64,000 nucleotides of DNA, from positions 1-64,000 of the forward strand of contig JAQBYC010000005.1 of assembly GCA_027623205.1 (NCBI GenBank), read 5' to 3'. Position 1 is the stretch's first letter, and each line of letters begins with the position of its first letter. Under the pieces are notes generated by a model that searched no databases, was not told where the DNA came from, and worked only from the letters and a program-made list of their open reading frames with translations. This document shows positions 34,752-42,677 of this stretch, one piece after another. The translations under genes and the position numbers were made by a program. The stretch is from Pseudomonadota bacterium. GTDB lineage: Bacteria; Pseudomonadota; Alphaproteobacteria; GCA-2731375.

Positions 34752-35585
34752 CTAGTTATTTTCCGGCAAGGCGGCGGCGATCAGGCGGCCGAAAATGACC
34801 ATCTCGGGGCTGGTCCGGCGGTACATATCGAGCGCGGCGAGCACGGCGGGGATTTCATCCAGGGCTGGCGCCCCTTGCTCTGATATGGGCGGCAGCGTGG
34901 GGAACTGCGCCGCCACCGCCGCGTCGATGCCGGCCAGCAAGGCTTTTCGCGCCGTATCCGTTTCAACTGCCCTGCCCAAGGGCGCCAGCCACCCGCCCAG
35001 GTGCGCGATATAGGCCGGCCAATGGGCGAGCATCAGGTAGAGCCCCGGCACGAAGGGCTGGCCATCGACCGCCGTACCAAGCCGTAGCAGGACCGCCTGG
35101 GTATCCTTGTCCAACGCCGCGATATCGGCCAGGGCGGGCGGCGCCGGCAAGGCCCCAGGCGGTTGCCAGGTCGCGGCGGGCGAGCCGGGCGTGGTGCCGC
35201 CGGCAGGCCGTTCACCCTTTAACAGACGCCGCAGCAGGCCGGAAAACATCAGATTGACCGGCGCCACCCGGACAAATCCGGCACATACATCCGCGATGAT
35301 CCGCTGGTCGGCGGCGTCGACACCAAACTGCCGCAGGAACCCGGCCGGCAGGGGCGATAGGGTTGGCAGTTCCAGGCCGCCGGCCACCCGCCAAGCGGCG
35401 GTTTGCGCCTGCCCGGACCGGAACGCAGGCCCCAGGGCCGACCAGACCCATTCCAGCCGGCCCGGCCGGGTCGCCAGATGGCGTTGCAAGGAGGACACGT
35501 AGGGCACGGCCCAGAGCCTGCGGATCTCGCCATATATTTCGGCGATGCGGCCCTCGGCCGCCGCTTCGGGTAGTTCAGCCAGCAT
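34752..35585 (-). CDS. DehI-like protein (halocarboxylic acid dehalogenase family)
   Basis: This 277-residue protein starts MLAELPEAAAEGRIAEIYGEIRRLWAVPYVSSLQRHLATRPGRLEWVW. I recognise that pattern as the first repeat of the DehI family of 2-haloacid dehalogenases and relatives. A related half seems to recur further on (AQFPTLPPISEQGAPALDEIPAVLAALDMYRRTSP), fitting the pseudo-dimeric family fold. Dehalogenase activity is not assured, since many relatives are uncharacterised. The ATG at 35585 gives an 11-base overlap with the amidase end; the track's start at 35654 would overlap by 80 bases. Confidence 0.68.
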   Translation of the reverse strand: MLAELPEAAAEGRIAEIYGEIRRLWAVPYVSSLQRHLATRPGRLEWVWSALGPAFRSGQAQTAAWRVAGGLELPTLSPLPAGFLRQFGVDAADQRIIADVCAGFVRVAPVNLMFSGLLRRLLKGERPAGGTTPGSPAATWQPPGALPAPPALADIAALDKDTQAVLLRLGTAVDGQPFVPGLYLMLAHWPAYIAHLGGWLAPLGRAVETDTARKALLAGIDAAVAAQFPTLPPISEQGAPALDEIPAVLAALDMYRRTSPEMVIFGRLIAAALPENN

Positions 35586-37017
35586 CTGGATGGGGAGTCT
35601 TGATTGCCAAGGGCGGCCGGCGCTGATGCCATTCCGTGGCCTGCTCGTAAGCATCCGCCACCTGCAACAGCAATGGCTCCTCGAACCAGGGGCCTAGAAG
35701 TTGTAGGCCGATGGGCAAGCCATCCTGGGTGAAACCACAGGGAATGGAGATCGCCGGCTGCCCGGTGAAACAGGCCAGCCGGGTCAGCTGCCCAAGAACT
35801 TTCCAGCCGATAACCGATTGATCGCCCACCATTATCTCGCCGGTATCAATGGGGACCGACGGTATCACCGCCGTCGGCATGGCCAGAATGGGTGTCCGTT
35901 CCAGAACGCCGGCCATTTCCCGGCGCACCCGGGCCTGGGTTTGCCGGGCCAGGATGTAATCCGAGGCGGATAGACCCTCGCCCAGGCGAAGTCGCTGGTT
36001 CACGTCCGGCGACAGATCATCCGCGTTGTTCTGCAAATGCGCGCCATGCACCGTGTGAGCCTCGCCCATGGCCATGACGTTCCAGCCCTGCCGCGCCTCG
36101 CGGTTAAAGGGCAGGACGACCTCCTCGATCACGGCGCCCAACGCGTCAAGAACCACCAGGGCAGCCTGCACCGCCGCCTCGACATCAGGATGCAGGCGGT
36201 CAAAATAGAAATCCCGTGGCACACCGATACGCAGACCGTCCAGGGGCCGGCCCAACAGGGCGGTGTATTCAGCGACCTTGGCACCTGCCGTGCTGGGATC
36301 CGCCTCGTCCGCGCCGGCGATGGCATCCAGCACCAGGGCCGCGTCACGCACCGTGCGGGCCAGGGGGCCGCCATGATCCATGCTTTCGCACAGCGGATAG
36401 ATGCCCGCGCGGGAGGCCAGACCATAGGTTTGTTTCAGGCCGACAACGCCGCACAGGGCGGCCGGAATACGGATCGAGCCGCCCGTGTCGCTGCCCAGGG
36501 TGGCCATGGCCAGATGGGCGGCGGTGGCGCAGCCCGAGCCGGAGGAAGAACCGCCACAGACCCGGTCCGTGTTCCACGGATTCCGCGCCGTGCCGACGAT
36601 GGGATTGATCCCGGTGGGGCCAAAGGCGAATTCGTGCAAATTCAGCAAACCCACCATGATGGCGCCCGCCTCGCGCAGACGGCCAACAGAGGTCGCATCG
36701 CTGTTGGCCACGCCTTCGGCAAGGATCCGTGAACCACAGGTGCGTTCCATCCCCGCGACCTGAAACAGGTCCTTCACCGCCATGGGTATGCCATGCAGGG
36801 GACCACGGTAACGGCCCGCCGCGATCTCCGCCTCGGCCGCCTTGGCCGCCGCCAGGGCGGCATCGGGGTAAAGCGAGATATAGGCGTTCAAGTCGGGGTT
36901 CAACGCCTCGATCCGCGCCAGCTGGCTTTGCATGACTTCGACGGGGGAGACTTCCCCGCCCGCGATCAGCGGCGCCAGGGCCGCGATATCCATCAAGGCC
37001 AGGTTGTCACGACTCAT
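35575..37017 (-). CDS. Amidase signature family enzyme
   Basis: This 480-residue amidase has the catalytic Lys region HGIPMAVKDLFQVAGMERTCGS and the Gly/Ser signature GGSSSGSGCATAAHLAMATLGSDTGGSIRIPAALCGVVGLK, with the Ser-cisSer-Lys triad. It hydrolyses an amide to acid and ammonia; the substrate is unknown. Its start overlaps the stop of the upstream membrane protein gene by four bases, and its end overlaps the DehI-like gene, so these genes are tightly coupled. Confidence 0.93.
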   Translation of the reverse strand: MSRDNLALMDIAALAPLIAGGEVSPVEVMQSQLARIEALNPDLNAYISLYPDAALAAAKAAEAEIAAGRYRGPLHGIPMAVKDLFQVAGMERTCGSRILAEGVANSDATSVGRLREAGAIMVGLLNLHEFAFGPTGINPIVGTARNPWNTDRVCGGSSSGSGCATAAHLAMATLGSDTGGSIRIPAALCGVVGLKQTYGLASRAGIYPLCESMDHGGPLARTVRDAALVLDAIAGADEADPSTAGAKVAEYTALLGRPLDGLRIGVPRDFYFDRLHPDVEAAVQAALVVLDALGAVIEEVVLPFNREARQGWNVMAMGEAHTVHGAHLQNNADDLSPDVNQRLRLGEGLSASDYILARQTQARVRREMAGVLERTPILAMPTAVIPSVPIDTGEIMVGDQSVIGWKVLGQLTRLACFTGQPAISIPCGFTQDGLPIGLQLLGPWFEEPLLLQVADAYEQATEWHQRRPPLAIKTPHPDAG

Positions 37018-38111
37018 GACGCGACCTCCGGCACCGCGATGATCAACAATATACCATAGACGGCGACATAGATGGCATCCTTGACCGCGCCCAGGCCCTG
37101 TTTGCTCTCGTTACCCTCATCACGACCCTGGATCAACAGCACAATAATCTCCAGCACGAAGGCGATGATCCCTAGAAACAGGAACGGCCAAATTGTGCTC
37201 CACCACGACAAATCCACCGGCACCGCGACGCCCTGCACCGTACGCCAGATCAGCAACAATAGGGGCAGCGCAATCAGGTAGGCATGGGCAACCAGGAAAC
37301 GAAAGCGCGTGCGTGTACGGTCCAGCAGCCAGAAAATCAGGAAAAACAGCGCCACGTAGAGAACATCCCAGAACACGGCGGCATATTTTTCACCTCCCCC
37401 CTGGTGCTGCAAATTAAGAAAGCCCAGGATCAACAGGAAGGTCATGGCATCGCACAGCAGCCATTCACGCAGATTTTCCGCGCCGCCCTTGACGTTCCAG
37501 CCCCGCGCCGCCTTGTCGAACAACAGAACCAGGGCGACCGCCAGACTGGCCGGATAGATCAGGCGCAAAACGACCAGATATTGTTCCGCCCGCGGCAAAT
37601 AGACCCAGTTCAACAGCAAAAAGGCAACCAGCAGCGCCAATAGGCCCAGCATGCGCAATCCCGCCGAGGTCGGCTGGACAATGCCTTCGGAACCTTCAGA
37701 TGCCGGCGCCGGCATGCCGGCCGATGCCGGCGATGCACCTGCTGCGCGCCCCTGCGCGATAGAATTATGACGGGAAGACTGAGCGATCAGGTAGACCAAA
37801 AAGCCGATCAGGCCCAGGCCGCCGACCACCAGCATGATGACGAAGAAAGCCATGGCCCGGCTGTCTGCCCGCCAATCCACAGCCTGACCCATTAGACCCT
37901 GGGTGGAAAACTGCCAGACCCCAAGGATTACCACCACCAGCAGCAGCAGCGCAGCCAATAGATACGGATACCAACGGTTTGGCGCGCCTTCGGAAACAGC
38001 GCCCTTGGATCGGGACAGCGCGCGGCCAACCAGAAATACCAGGAAGGCCAGCACCCCGACCACGGCAATGGCGGCCATCACCTGTAAAAACACAACCGAA
38101 CGACTATCCAC
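37014..38111 (-). CDS. Polytopic membrane protein of unknown function
   Basis: This 365-residue protein has about ten hydrophobic helices, starting with VVFLQVMAAIAVVGVLAFLVFLVG and ending with YVAVYGILLIIAVPEV. A Ser/Ala/Pro-rich loop (about 118-142) separates the first three helices from the rest. No transporter family motif was recognised. It is the first gene of the amidase run and could supply or sense the substrate, but nothing in the sequence proves transport. Confidence 0.75.
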   Translation of the reverse strand: MDSRSVVFLQVMAAIAVVGVLAFLVFLVGRALSRSKGAVSEGAPNRWYPYLLAALLLLVVVILGVWQFSTQGLMGQAVDWRADSRAMAFFVIMLVVGGLGLIGFLVYLIAQSSRHNSIAQGRAAGASPASAGMPAPASEGSEGIVQPTSAGLRMLGLLALLVAFLLLNWVYLPRAEQYLVVLRLIYPASLAVALVLLFDKAARGWNVKGGAENLREWLLCDAMTFLLILGFLNLQHQGGGEKYAAVFWDVLYVALFFLIFWLLDRTRTRFRFLVAHAYLIALPLLLLIWRTVQGVAVPVDLSWWSTIWPFLFLGIIAFVLEIIVLLIQGRDEGNESKQGLGAVKDAIYVAVYGILLIIAVPEVAS

Positions 38112-38241
38112 GAAACACCCCGTGCCCCCTATTTCACGCTACCGCAAAGACTTCTGATTATGCCGATGCATCTAGTCCGCGCATCGTCTCCAGATAATCC
38201 AATACATCTTCCACACTGACAACCAAGCCCGATCCTAAATT

Positions 38242-38916
38242 TTACGTTCGCAGCGTTACGCCGAAGCGGTCCTTGAAGGCCCGGCGCAACGCATCAAACC
38301 GCACGCCGACCCGAATCACGGAAAAATCGCGGAAATCTACGATAGTCGAAGATCGACCCTGATGGTTGGCATATTGCGACAGGCCGTAATCGAAGGCGAT
38401 GTCGGCGGCGGCGCGGACGACATCATCAATATCTTCCAGGCGGTACTTGCTGCCTGAAAGAGACAGATTGGCCGACGAACCGAACACCGGCATCTCCCGC
38501 TCCCACGACTCATGGGCGATCACGTCGTGCAAGTGCCCGGCGTTCAGCAGCATATCCAGGGTCCCCGCCTTGGACGAGGATTGCAGTACGAAGGGATCGA
38601 CATTTTGCAGAACGGGATGCGCCTCGCGAAACGGCGCCACCACGGAAAACGGCAACCCCACCGCCTCGACCATTTCCCGCACCATGGCGTGCTTTTCCTT
38701 TGCCATGACATGCAACTGCCGGCTCATGGCAAAATTCCCGAACATACCGCTTGGTTTTTCGTAACTGCGCTGCTTGGCATCGAAAATGCGGCGAACGCCC
38801 TGGGTCGTCGCGGCCAAAATGGCATAGGCCACGTCCAAGGGCGCAATCGCCACGCCGCCGTCGGCCAGGACATCCAGCAAGGCATTGGCGTCAGCCCGAA
38901 CCCGTTGCGCGTTCAT
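38242..38916 (-). CDS. Sua5/YciO/YrdC-family protein
   Basis: This 224-residue protein has the YrdC fold pattern: GGVAIAPLDVAYAILAATTQGVRRIFDAKQRSYEKP near the start and PVFGSSANLSLSGSKYRLEDI in the middle. The family includes TsaC/Sua5, which makes threonylcarbamoyl-AMP for tRNA modification. The KxR and SxN signature positions are only partly conserved here, so a side-branch function is possible. The ATG at 38916 follows AGGTGA at good spacing. It lies 76 bases after the uracil phosphoribosyltransferase gene. Confidence 0.78.
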   Translation of the reverse strand: MNAQRVRADANALLDVLADGGVAIAPLDVAYAILAATTQGVRRIFDAKQRSYEKPSGMFGNFAMSRQLHVMAKEKHAMVREMVEAVGLPFSVVAPFREAHPVLQNVDPFVLQSSSKAGTLDMLLNAGHLHDVIAHESWEREMPVFGSSANLSLSGSKYRLEDIDDVVRAAADIAFDYGLSQYANHQGRSSTIVDFRDFSVIRVGVRFDALRRAFKDRFGVTLRT

Positions 38917-38992
38917 CGGATCACCTGTGCGCCGCTCGTCCGGACTGGCCGGAACAATGGCTGTTTCCGCTTCAATGACCGGATTTTCCACC

Positions 38993-39628
38993 TTATTTGG
39001 TGCCGTACAGGCGGTCACCGGCGTCACCCAGGCCGGGCAGTATGTAGCCGATGTCGCTCAATTGCCGGTCGATGGCGGCGGTCAAAATGGGTACATCCGG
39101 ATGAGCAGTGGCAAAGGCCTCGATCCCTTCCGGCGCCGCCACCAGGGCGACGAATTTGATCCGCCTGGCACCGGCCTCCTTCAGGCGGCTGACGGCGGCG
39201 GCCGCGGAATTGCCCGTCGCCAGCATGGGATCCACCACGATCACCTGCCGCTCGCCGATGGAATGGGGCAGCTTCAGGTAATATTCCACCGCTTCCAGGG
39301 TATCGTGATCCCGGTACATGCCGATATGGCCGACCCGGGCGGCGGGAATCAGATCAAGCATGCCCTCCAGCAAACCGTTGCCAGCGCGCAGGATCGACAC
39401 CAGGCACAGTTTCTTGCCATCCAGAACCGGGGCCTCCATCGCCTCCAACGGCGTCTCGATCCGAACCTGTTTCAGGGCCAGATCGCGGGTCGCCTCGAAT
39501 GCCAGCAGCAAGGCGATCTCGCGCAACAATTGCCGGAACGCCGCCGTTGATGTTTCGACCCGCCGCAGCAAGGTGAGTTTGTGCTGGATCAGCGGATGAT
39601 CCGCAACCGTCACATTCGGTGCCGCCAT
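38993..39628 (-). CDS. upp: Uracil phosphoribosyltransferase
   Basis: This 211-residue enzyme makes UMP from uracil and PRPP. It shows the type I PRTase motif [17 protein letters not shown], the uracil-site region [30 protein letters not shown], and the C-terminal [17 protein letters not shown] typical of Upp. The ATG at 39628 with GAGGGG ahead gives the standard length; the track ORF runs 39 codons further upstream. Divergent from the flagellin gene. Confidence 0.96.
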   Translation of the reverse strand: MAAPNVTVADHPLIQHKLTLLRRVETSTAAFRQLLREIALLLAFEATRDLALKQVRIETPLEAMEAPVLDGKKLCLVSILRAGNGLLEGMLDLIPAARVGHIGMYRDHDTLEAVEYYLKLPHSIGERQVIVVDPMLATGNSAAAAVSRLKEAGARRIKFVALVAAPEGIEAFATAHPDVPILTAAIDRQLSDIGYILPGLGDAGDRLYGTK

Positions 39629-39830
39629 GCTGTGTCGCCCCTCTGTATAATTTGCGCCCCAGTGTAACCACAGGCCCGGGCGGGACATAGCCCCTTCACC
39701 GCATTTCGGCCCGAAATCAATAAAAATCGAAGGTGAACCTGGCACGTCCTGCGATCCATGGCGCCGTTACATTGTTAACCGCTCCTTAAGGTTTAGCCGC
39801 CAGGGTAACAATGCCCTGCCCTATGCGGGG

Positions 39831-39922
39831 AGCGAACCACGAAAAGGCAAACCGTCGGCAACGGCGGGACGCAAAGCCACCGGTCCAACCAGCCCACCCG
39901 GGGTTGCGGATAGCGGAGCCAT
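39831..39922 (+). ncRNA. Cyclic di-GMP-I (GEMM-I) riboswitch
   Basis: The leader of the flagellin gene carries the conserved GEMM-I core: CACGAAAAGGCAAACC, then GGGACGCAAAGCCACCGG, then GGATAGCGGAGCC. Helix P2 is CCGTCG/CGGCGG (39852-39867) capped by a GCAA tetraloop, and helix P3 contains CAACC (39886) paired with GGTTG (39902). The 3' edge of the aptamer is just before the ribosome binding site AAAGGAAG (39926) and 20 bases before the ATG, which suggests control of translation. In this family c-di-GMP binds the junction of P1, P2 and P3. Confidence 0.9.
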
Positions 39923-39942
39923 CGAAAAGGAAGACGCAGACA

Positions 39943-40761
39943 ATGGTAAGCTCCATCAACACCAACACTGGCGCCGCGATCGGTTTGCGGCAGTTGTCGG
40001 CGGCCCGCGACAACCTGGACAAGACCCAAAGCCACATTTCCACCGGTAGGAAGATCAACGCGCCCAAGGATGATGCCGCCACCCTGGCCATCGCCCAGCA
40101 GTTGTTGGCGACTTTTTCCGGCACGGTAGCAGTGCGCGATGGCCTGAGCCGGGCCAGCGCCACCCTTGATGTCGCCGTGGCCGCGGGCCAGTCGACCGCC
40201 GGCATGCTGGTCGAGATGAAGGGCCTGGCGGTACAGGCCAATCAAGAAGTGCTGGATCAATCATCGCGTAATGCCTTGAATTCCGCCTTCAGCGCGCTGC
40301 GTGATCAGATCGCCACCATCAATGACAGTGCCAGCTTCGCCGGCAGCAACCTGATCGCCGCGGGCGCGGTCGATCAGAATGTCCTGAGTGACGAAAACGG
40401 CGGACGCATCAGCGTCCGCGCCCAGGATCTATCCACCGGCGGCCTCGGTGTCACCGGTCTTTCGCTGGATACCTTTGGTAACGCCACCGGCGCATTGAGC
40501 GCCCTGGATACAGCGATCACCGATGCCATGGCGAAACTGGCCGACCTTGGCAGTTCCGCCAAGCGCATTGAAACCCACGACGACCTGCTCGGTATCCAAA
40601 ACGACACCTTGCGCGCCGGCATCGGCAATCTGGTCGATGCGGACTTGGCGGCGGAAAGTGCGGCACTGCAATCCAATCAGATCAAGGAATCTCTCGGCGT
40701 GATCAGCCTCAGTATCGCCAATGCCGCCCCCTCGCGGATGCTCGCGCTGTTTGGCGGTTAG
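39943..40761 (+). CDS. Flagellin
   Basis: This 272-residue flagellin keeps the conserved N-terminal D0/D1 (SSINTNTGAAIGLRQLSAARDNLDKTQSHISTGRKINAPKDDAATLAIAQ) and C-terminal D1/D0 helices (DLLGIQNDTLRAGIGNLVDADLAAESAALQSNQIKESLGVISLSIANAAPSRMLALF). It has only a short variable middle, as in many alphaproteobacteria. The ATG at 39943 lies behind the c-di-GMP riboswitch; the longer track ORF reads through the aptamer. No other flagellar gene is in the window. Confidence 0.96.
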   Translation: MVSSINTNTGAAIGLRQLSAARDNLDKTQSHISTGRKINAPKDDAATLAIAQQLLATFSGTVAVRDGLSRASATLDVAVAAGQSTAGMLVEMKGLAVQANQEVLDQSSRNALNSAFSALRDQIATINDSASFAGSNLIAAGAVDQNVLSDENGGRISVRAQDLSTGGLGVTGLSLDTFGNATGALSALDTAITDAMAKLADLGSSAKRIETHDDLLGIQNDTLRAGIGNLVDADLAAESAALQSNQIKESLGVISLSIANAAPSRMLALFGG

Positions 40762-40998
40762 ACCATCTTCTGGACTGACTCTCCCGCCCGCTCCTCCTTC
40801 CAGCCACGCCCCAGTAGCTCCTGGGATCATAGTCCCCTGTGTGGCCGGGGAGCGGGTGGCCTGGTCACCCGATGAAAATCGAAAACTTTTGGCGCACACT
40901 CTGACAATTTTGGTTCGTCTTCCCATGGCCCTCAAATAGAGCATGGCCCCCTCGCGGTATTTCCGCCTAGTATCAACGAGGAATATTGGGAGCGGACC
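40762..40998. other. Intergenic region after flagellin
   Basis: The gap contains nested inverted repeats, among them CCCAG-TAGCT-CCTGGG and GCTCC ... GGGGAGC around 40810-40855. They could form the 3' end of the flagellin transcript, although no clear T tract follows. A promoter for the selenoprotein gene should lie between about 40880 and 40985, but I cannot name its elements. Confidence 0.3.
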
Positions 40999-41670
40999 AT
41001 GGCAGAGATTAGTTATCCGGCGGACTGGCGCGACATTCCGCCCGCGCAATTCGAAAGCATGCTGCTGACGCCGGCGCAATATACCGCCATGCGGGCGGAA
41101 CGCCTGGCGCGGGAGGAGGCCGCACCCGAGGTAGGCCAATTGGCGCCGGACTTCGCCCTGGAGCGGCTCTCGGCGGAAGGCAAGCGGACCGGCGAGTTGG
41201 TTGGCCTGTCGGACAGTTTTTCAGGGGCCCGGGGCCGCCCGGTCGGCCTGGTCTTCGGCTCCTACACCTGACCGCCCTTTCGCATTCAGGCCGTGCGCCT
41301 GAACGAGATCGCGGGACAGTTCAAGGACCGGGTGGATTTTTATTGCATCTATATCCAGGAAGCCCACCCCAATGACGGTTGGCAGGTGCAGCAAAATCTG
41401 GAACAGAACATCATCCTGAATGCGCCCGACACGATCGACGAGCGCGCCGCCATCGCCGAGGTCTGCATCCTGCGCCTGAACATGGCCATGCCCATGTTAC
41501 TGGACGATATGACCGATCAGGCGGACAGGCTGTATAACGCCCTGCCGGAGCGTTTGTACCTGATCGATGACGCCGGCGTCGTGCGTTTCAAGACCGTGGC
41601 GGGTTCCAGGGGCTTCAAGCCCGAGGACTGGGCCGCGGCCATTGCCGATCTGGTGGGGCCGCCAGGTTAG
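40999..41670 (+). CDS. Iodothyronine deiodinase-like selenoprotein (UGA read as selenocysteine)
   Basis: Two track ORFs (40999-41271 and 41293-41670) are in the same frame and are separated only by a TGA at 41269. Read through as selenocysteine 91, the protein has 223 residues and the active site GSYT-U-PPF, the exact place of selenocysteine in iodothyronine deiodinases (SCT-U-PPF). Downstream, FYCIYIQEAHPNDGW and NALPERLYLIDDAGVVRF also match that family, which has a thioredoxin-like fold. A SECIS-like hairpin follows the UGA (see 41285). Bacterial members reduce unknown substrates. The EamA transporter gene follows 20 bases later. Confidence 0.92.
41285..41303 (+). promoter_or_regulatory. 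Bacterial SECIS-like hairpin
   Basis: TTCAGGC and GCCTGAA form a perfect seven-base-pair stem around the loop CGTGC. The stem begins 13 bases after the UGA and the loop centre is about 23 bases from it. A G near the 5' side of the apical loop and this distance fit known SelB-binding elements inside bacterial selenoprotein reading frames. Confidence 0.8.
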
Positions 41671-41690
41671 ACGGCAGCCCGTCGATACTC

Positions 41691-42563
41691 ATGGAAAAAC
41701 AATCGGTGCCGCGGGGCATCATCTACGTCATCCTGTCGGCCATGGTTCTGGTGCCCATGGTGTCGGCCTCGATCAAGCATCTGGGGCAAAGTTATGGCGT
41801 CGTGGAAATTGTCTGGGTCCGGGCCCTGGGGCAGACCGTGTGGATGACGGCGTTGTTGGTGCCACGCCATGGCTGGCGGATCTTGCGGCCCCACCGCCTC
41901 GGCCCCCAGTTGCTTCGCTCGGGCGTCCTTTTTTTCTCCACCATATGCTTTGTTTTCGGCATCAGGGCCGTACCGTTGGTGACGACCCATGTCATAGGCT
42001 TCATCGCGCCGATGATTGTCGTCGCCCTGTCCGCCGTATTCCTGGCGGAGCGGATCAACGCCGCCCGATGGATTGCCGTGTTCGGGGGTTTCCTCGGAGT
42101 CCTGATTGTCTTGCAACCGGGCCTGGATGGGGCCCTGCCCCCGGCCTCACTGTGGCTGCTGGCGGGCGCCGTGGGCTGGGCGGTGGTGCAAATACTCAGC
42201 CGCCGGATCGCCAGCCACGACCGTTCGGAAACCACGGCGATTTACACCTATGTGGTTGCCCTGGCTGTCATGACGCCCCTGGTCCCCGGCAGTCTGGATT
42301 TTTCTTTCTCGCCCAGGGCGGGCGACTGGCTGGCATTCATTCTGATCGGCCTGGTGGGCGGCATGCGCCATTATTGCAGTATCAAGGCCTATGCCCTGGC
42401 GCCGGCCTCGATCATCGCGCCTTTCAACTATACCGAACTATTGGGCGCGACCCTGGTCGGGGCGATCGTGTTTGGCAGCACCCCGGACGCCGCGACCTGG
42501 TTGGGCGCGCTGGTGATCATCGCCGCCGGGCTCTACCTGGTCTATTGCGAACGCCGTGGCTAG
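41691..42563 (+). CDS. EamA/DMT-family transporter
   Basis: This 290-residue drug/metabolite transporter type permease has about ten helices in two EamA repeats: IIYVILSAMVLVPMVSASIKHLG opens the first, and SLWLLAGAVGWAVVQILSRRIA the second. It is probably an exporter of small metabolites, with unknown substrate. It starts 20 bases after the selenoprotein gene and may be co-transcribed with it. Confidence 0.9.
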   Translation: MEKQSVPRGIIYVILSAMVLVPMVSASIKHLGQSYGVVEIVWVRALGQTVWMTALLVPRHGWRILRPHRLGPQLLRSGVLFFSTICFVFGIRAVPLVTTHVIGFIAPMIVVALSAVFLAERINAARWIAVFGGFLGVLIVLQPGLDGALPPASLWLLAGAVGWAVVQILSRRIASHDRSETTAIYTYVVALAVMTPLVPGSLDFSFSPRAGDWLAFILIGLVGGMRHYCSIKAYALAPASIIAPFNYTELLGATLVGAIVFGSTPDAATWLGALVIIAAGLYLVYCERRG

Positions 42564-42677
42564 AACGACTTTAATTTAGCTAAATTCACCCATCCCCCGC
42601 TGACATGGATCAATTCGCCAGGCGCGGCGGCCCTGTATACTGCCCTCTTTTCATCCGAAGATAGGGAGTAGGCTGCG

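Noticed and set aside
39811-39942. N-terminal extension of the flagellin track ORF
   Set aside because: This stretch is the c-di-GMP riboswitch, and flagellins start with the M-SSINTN segment encoded at 39943.
41269-41271. The TGA read as a true stop, making two separate genes or a pseudogene
   Set aside because: The frame continues with the same protein family, the codon is at the known selenocysteine position, and a SECIS-like hairpin follows at the right distance.
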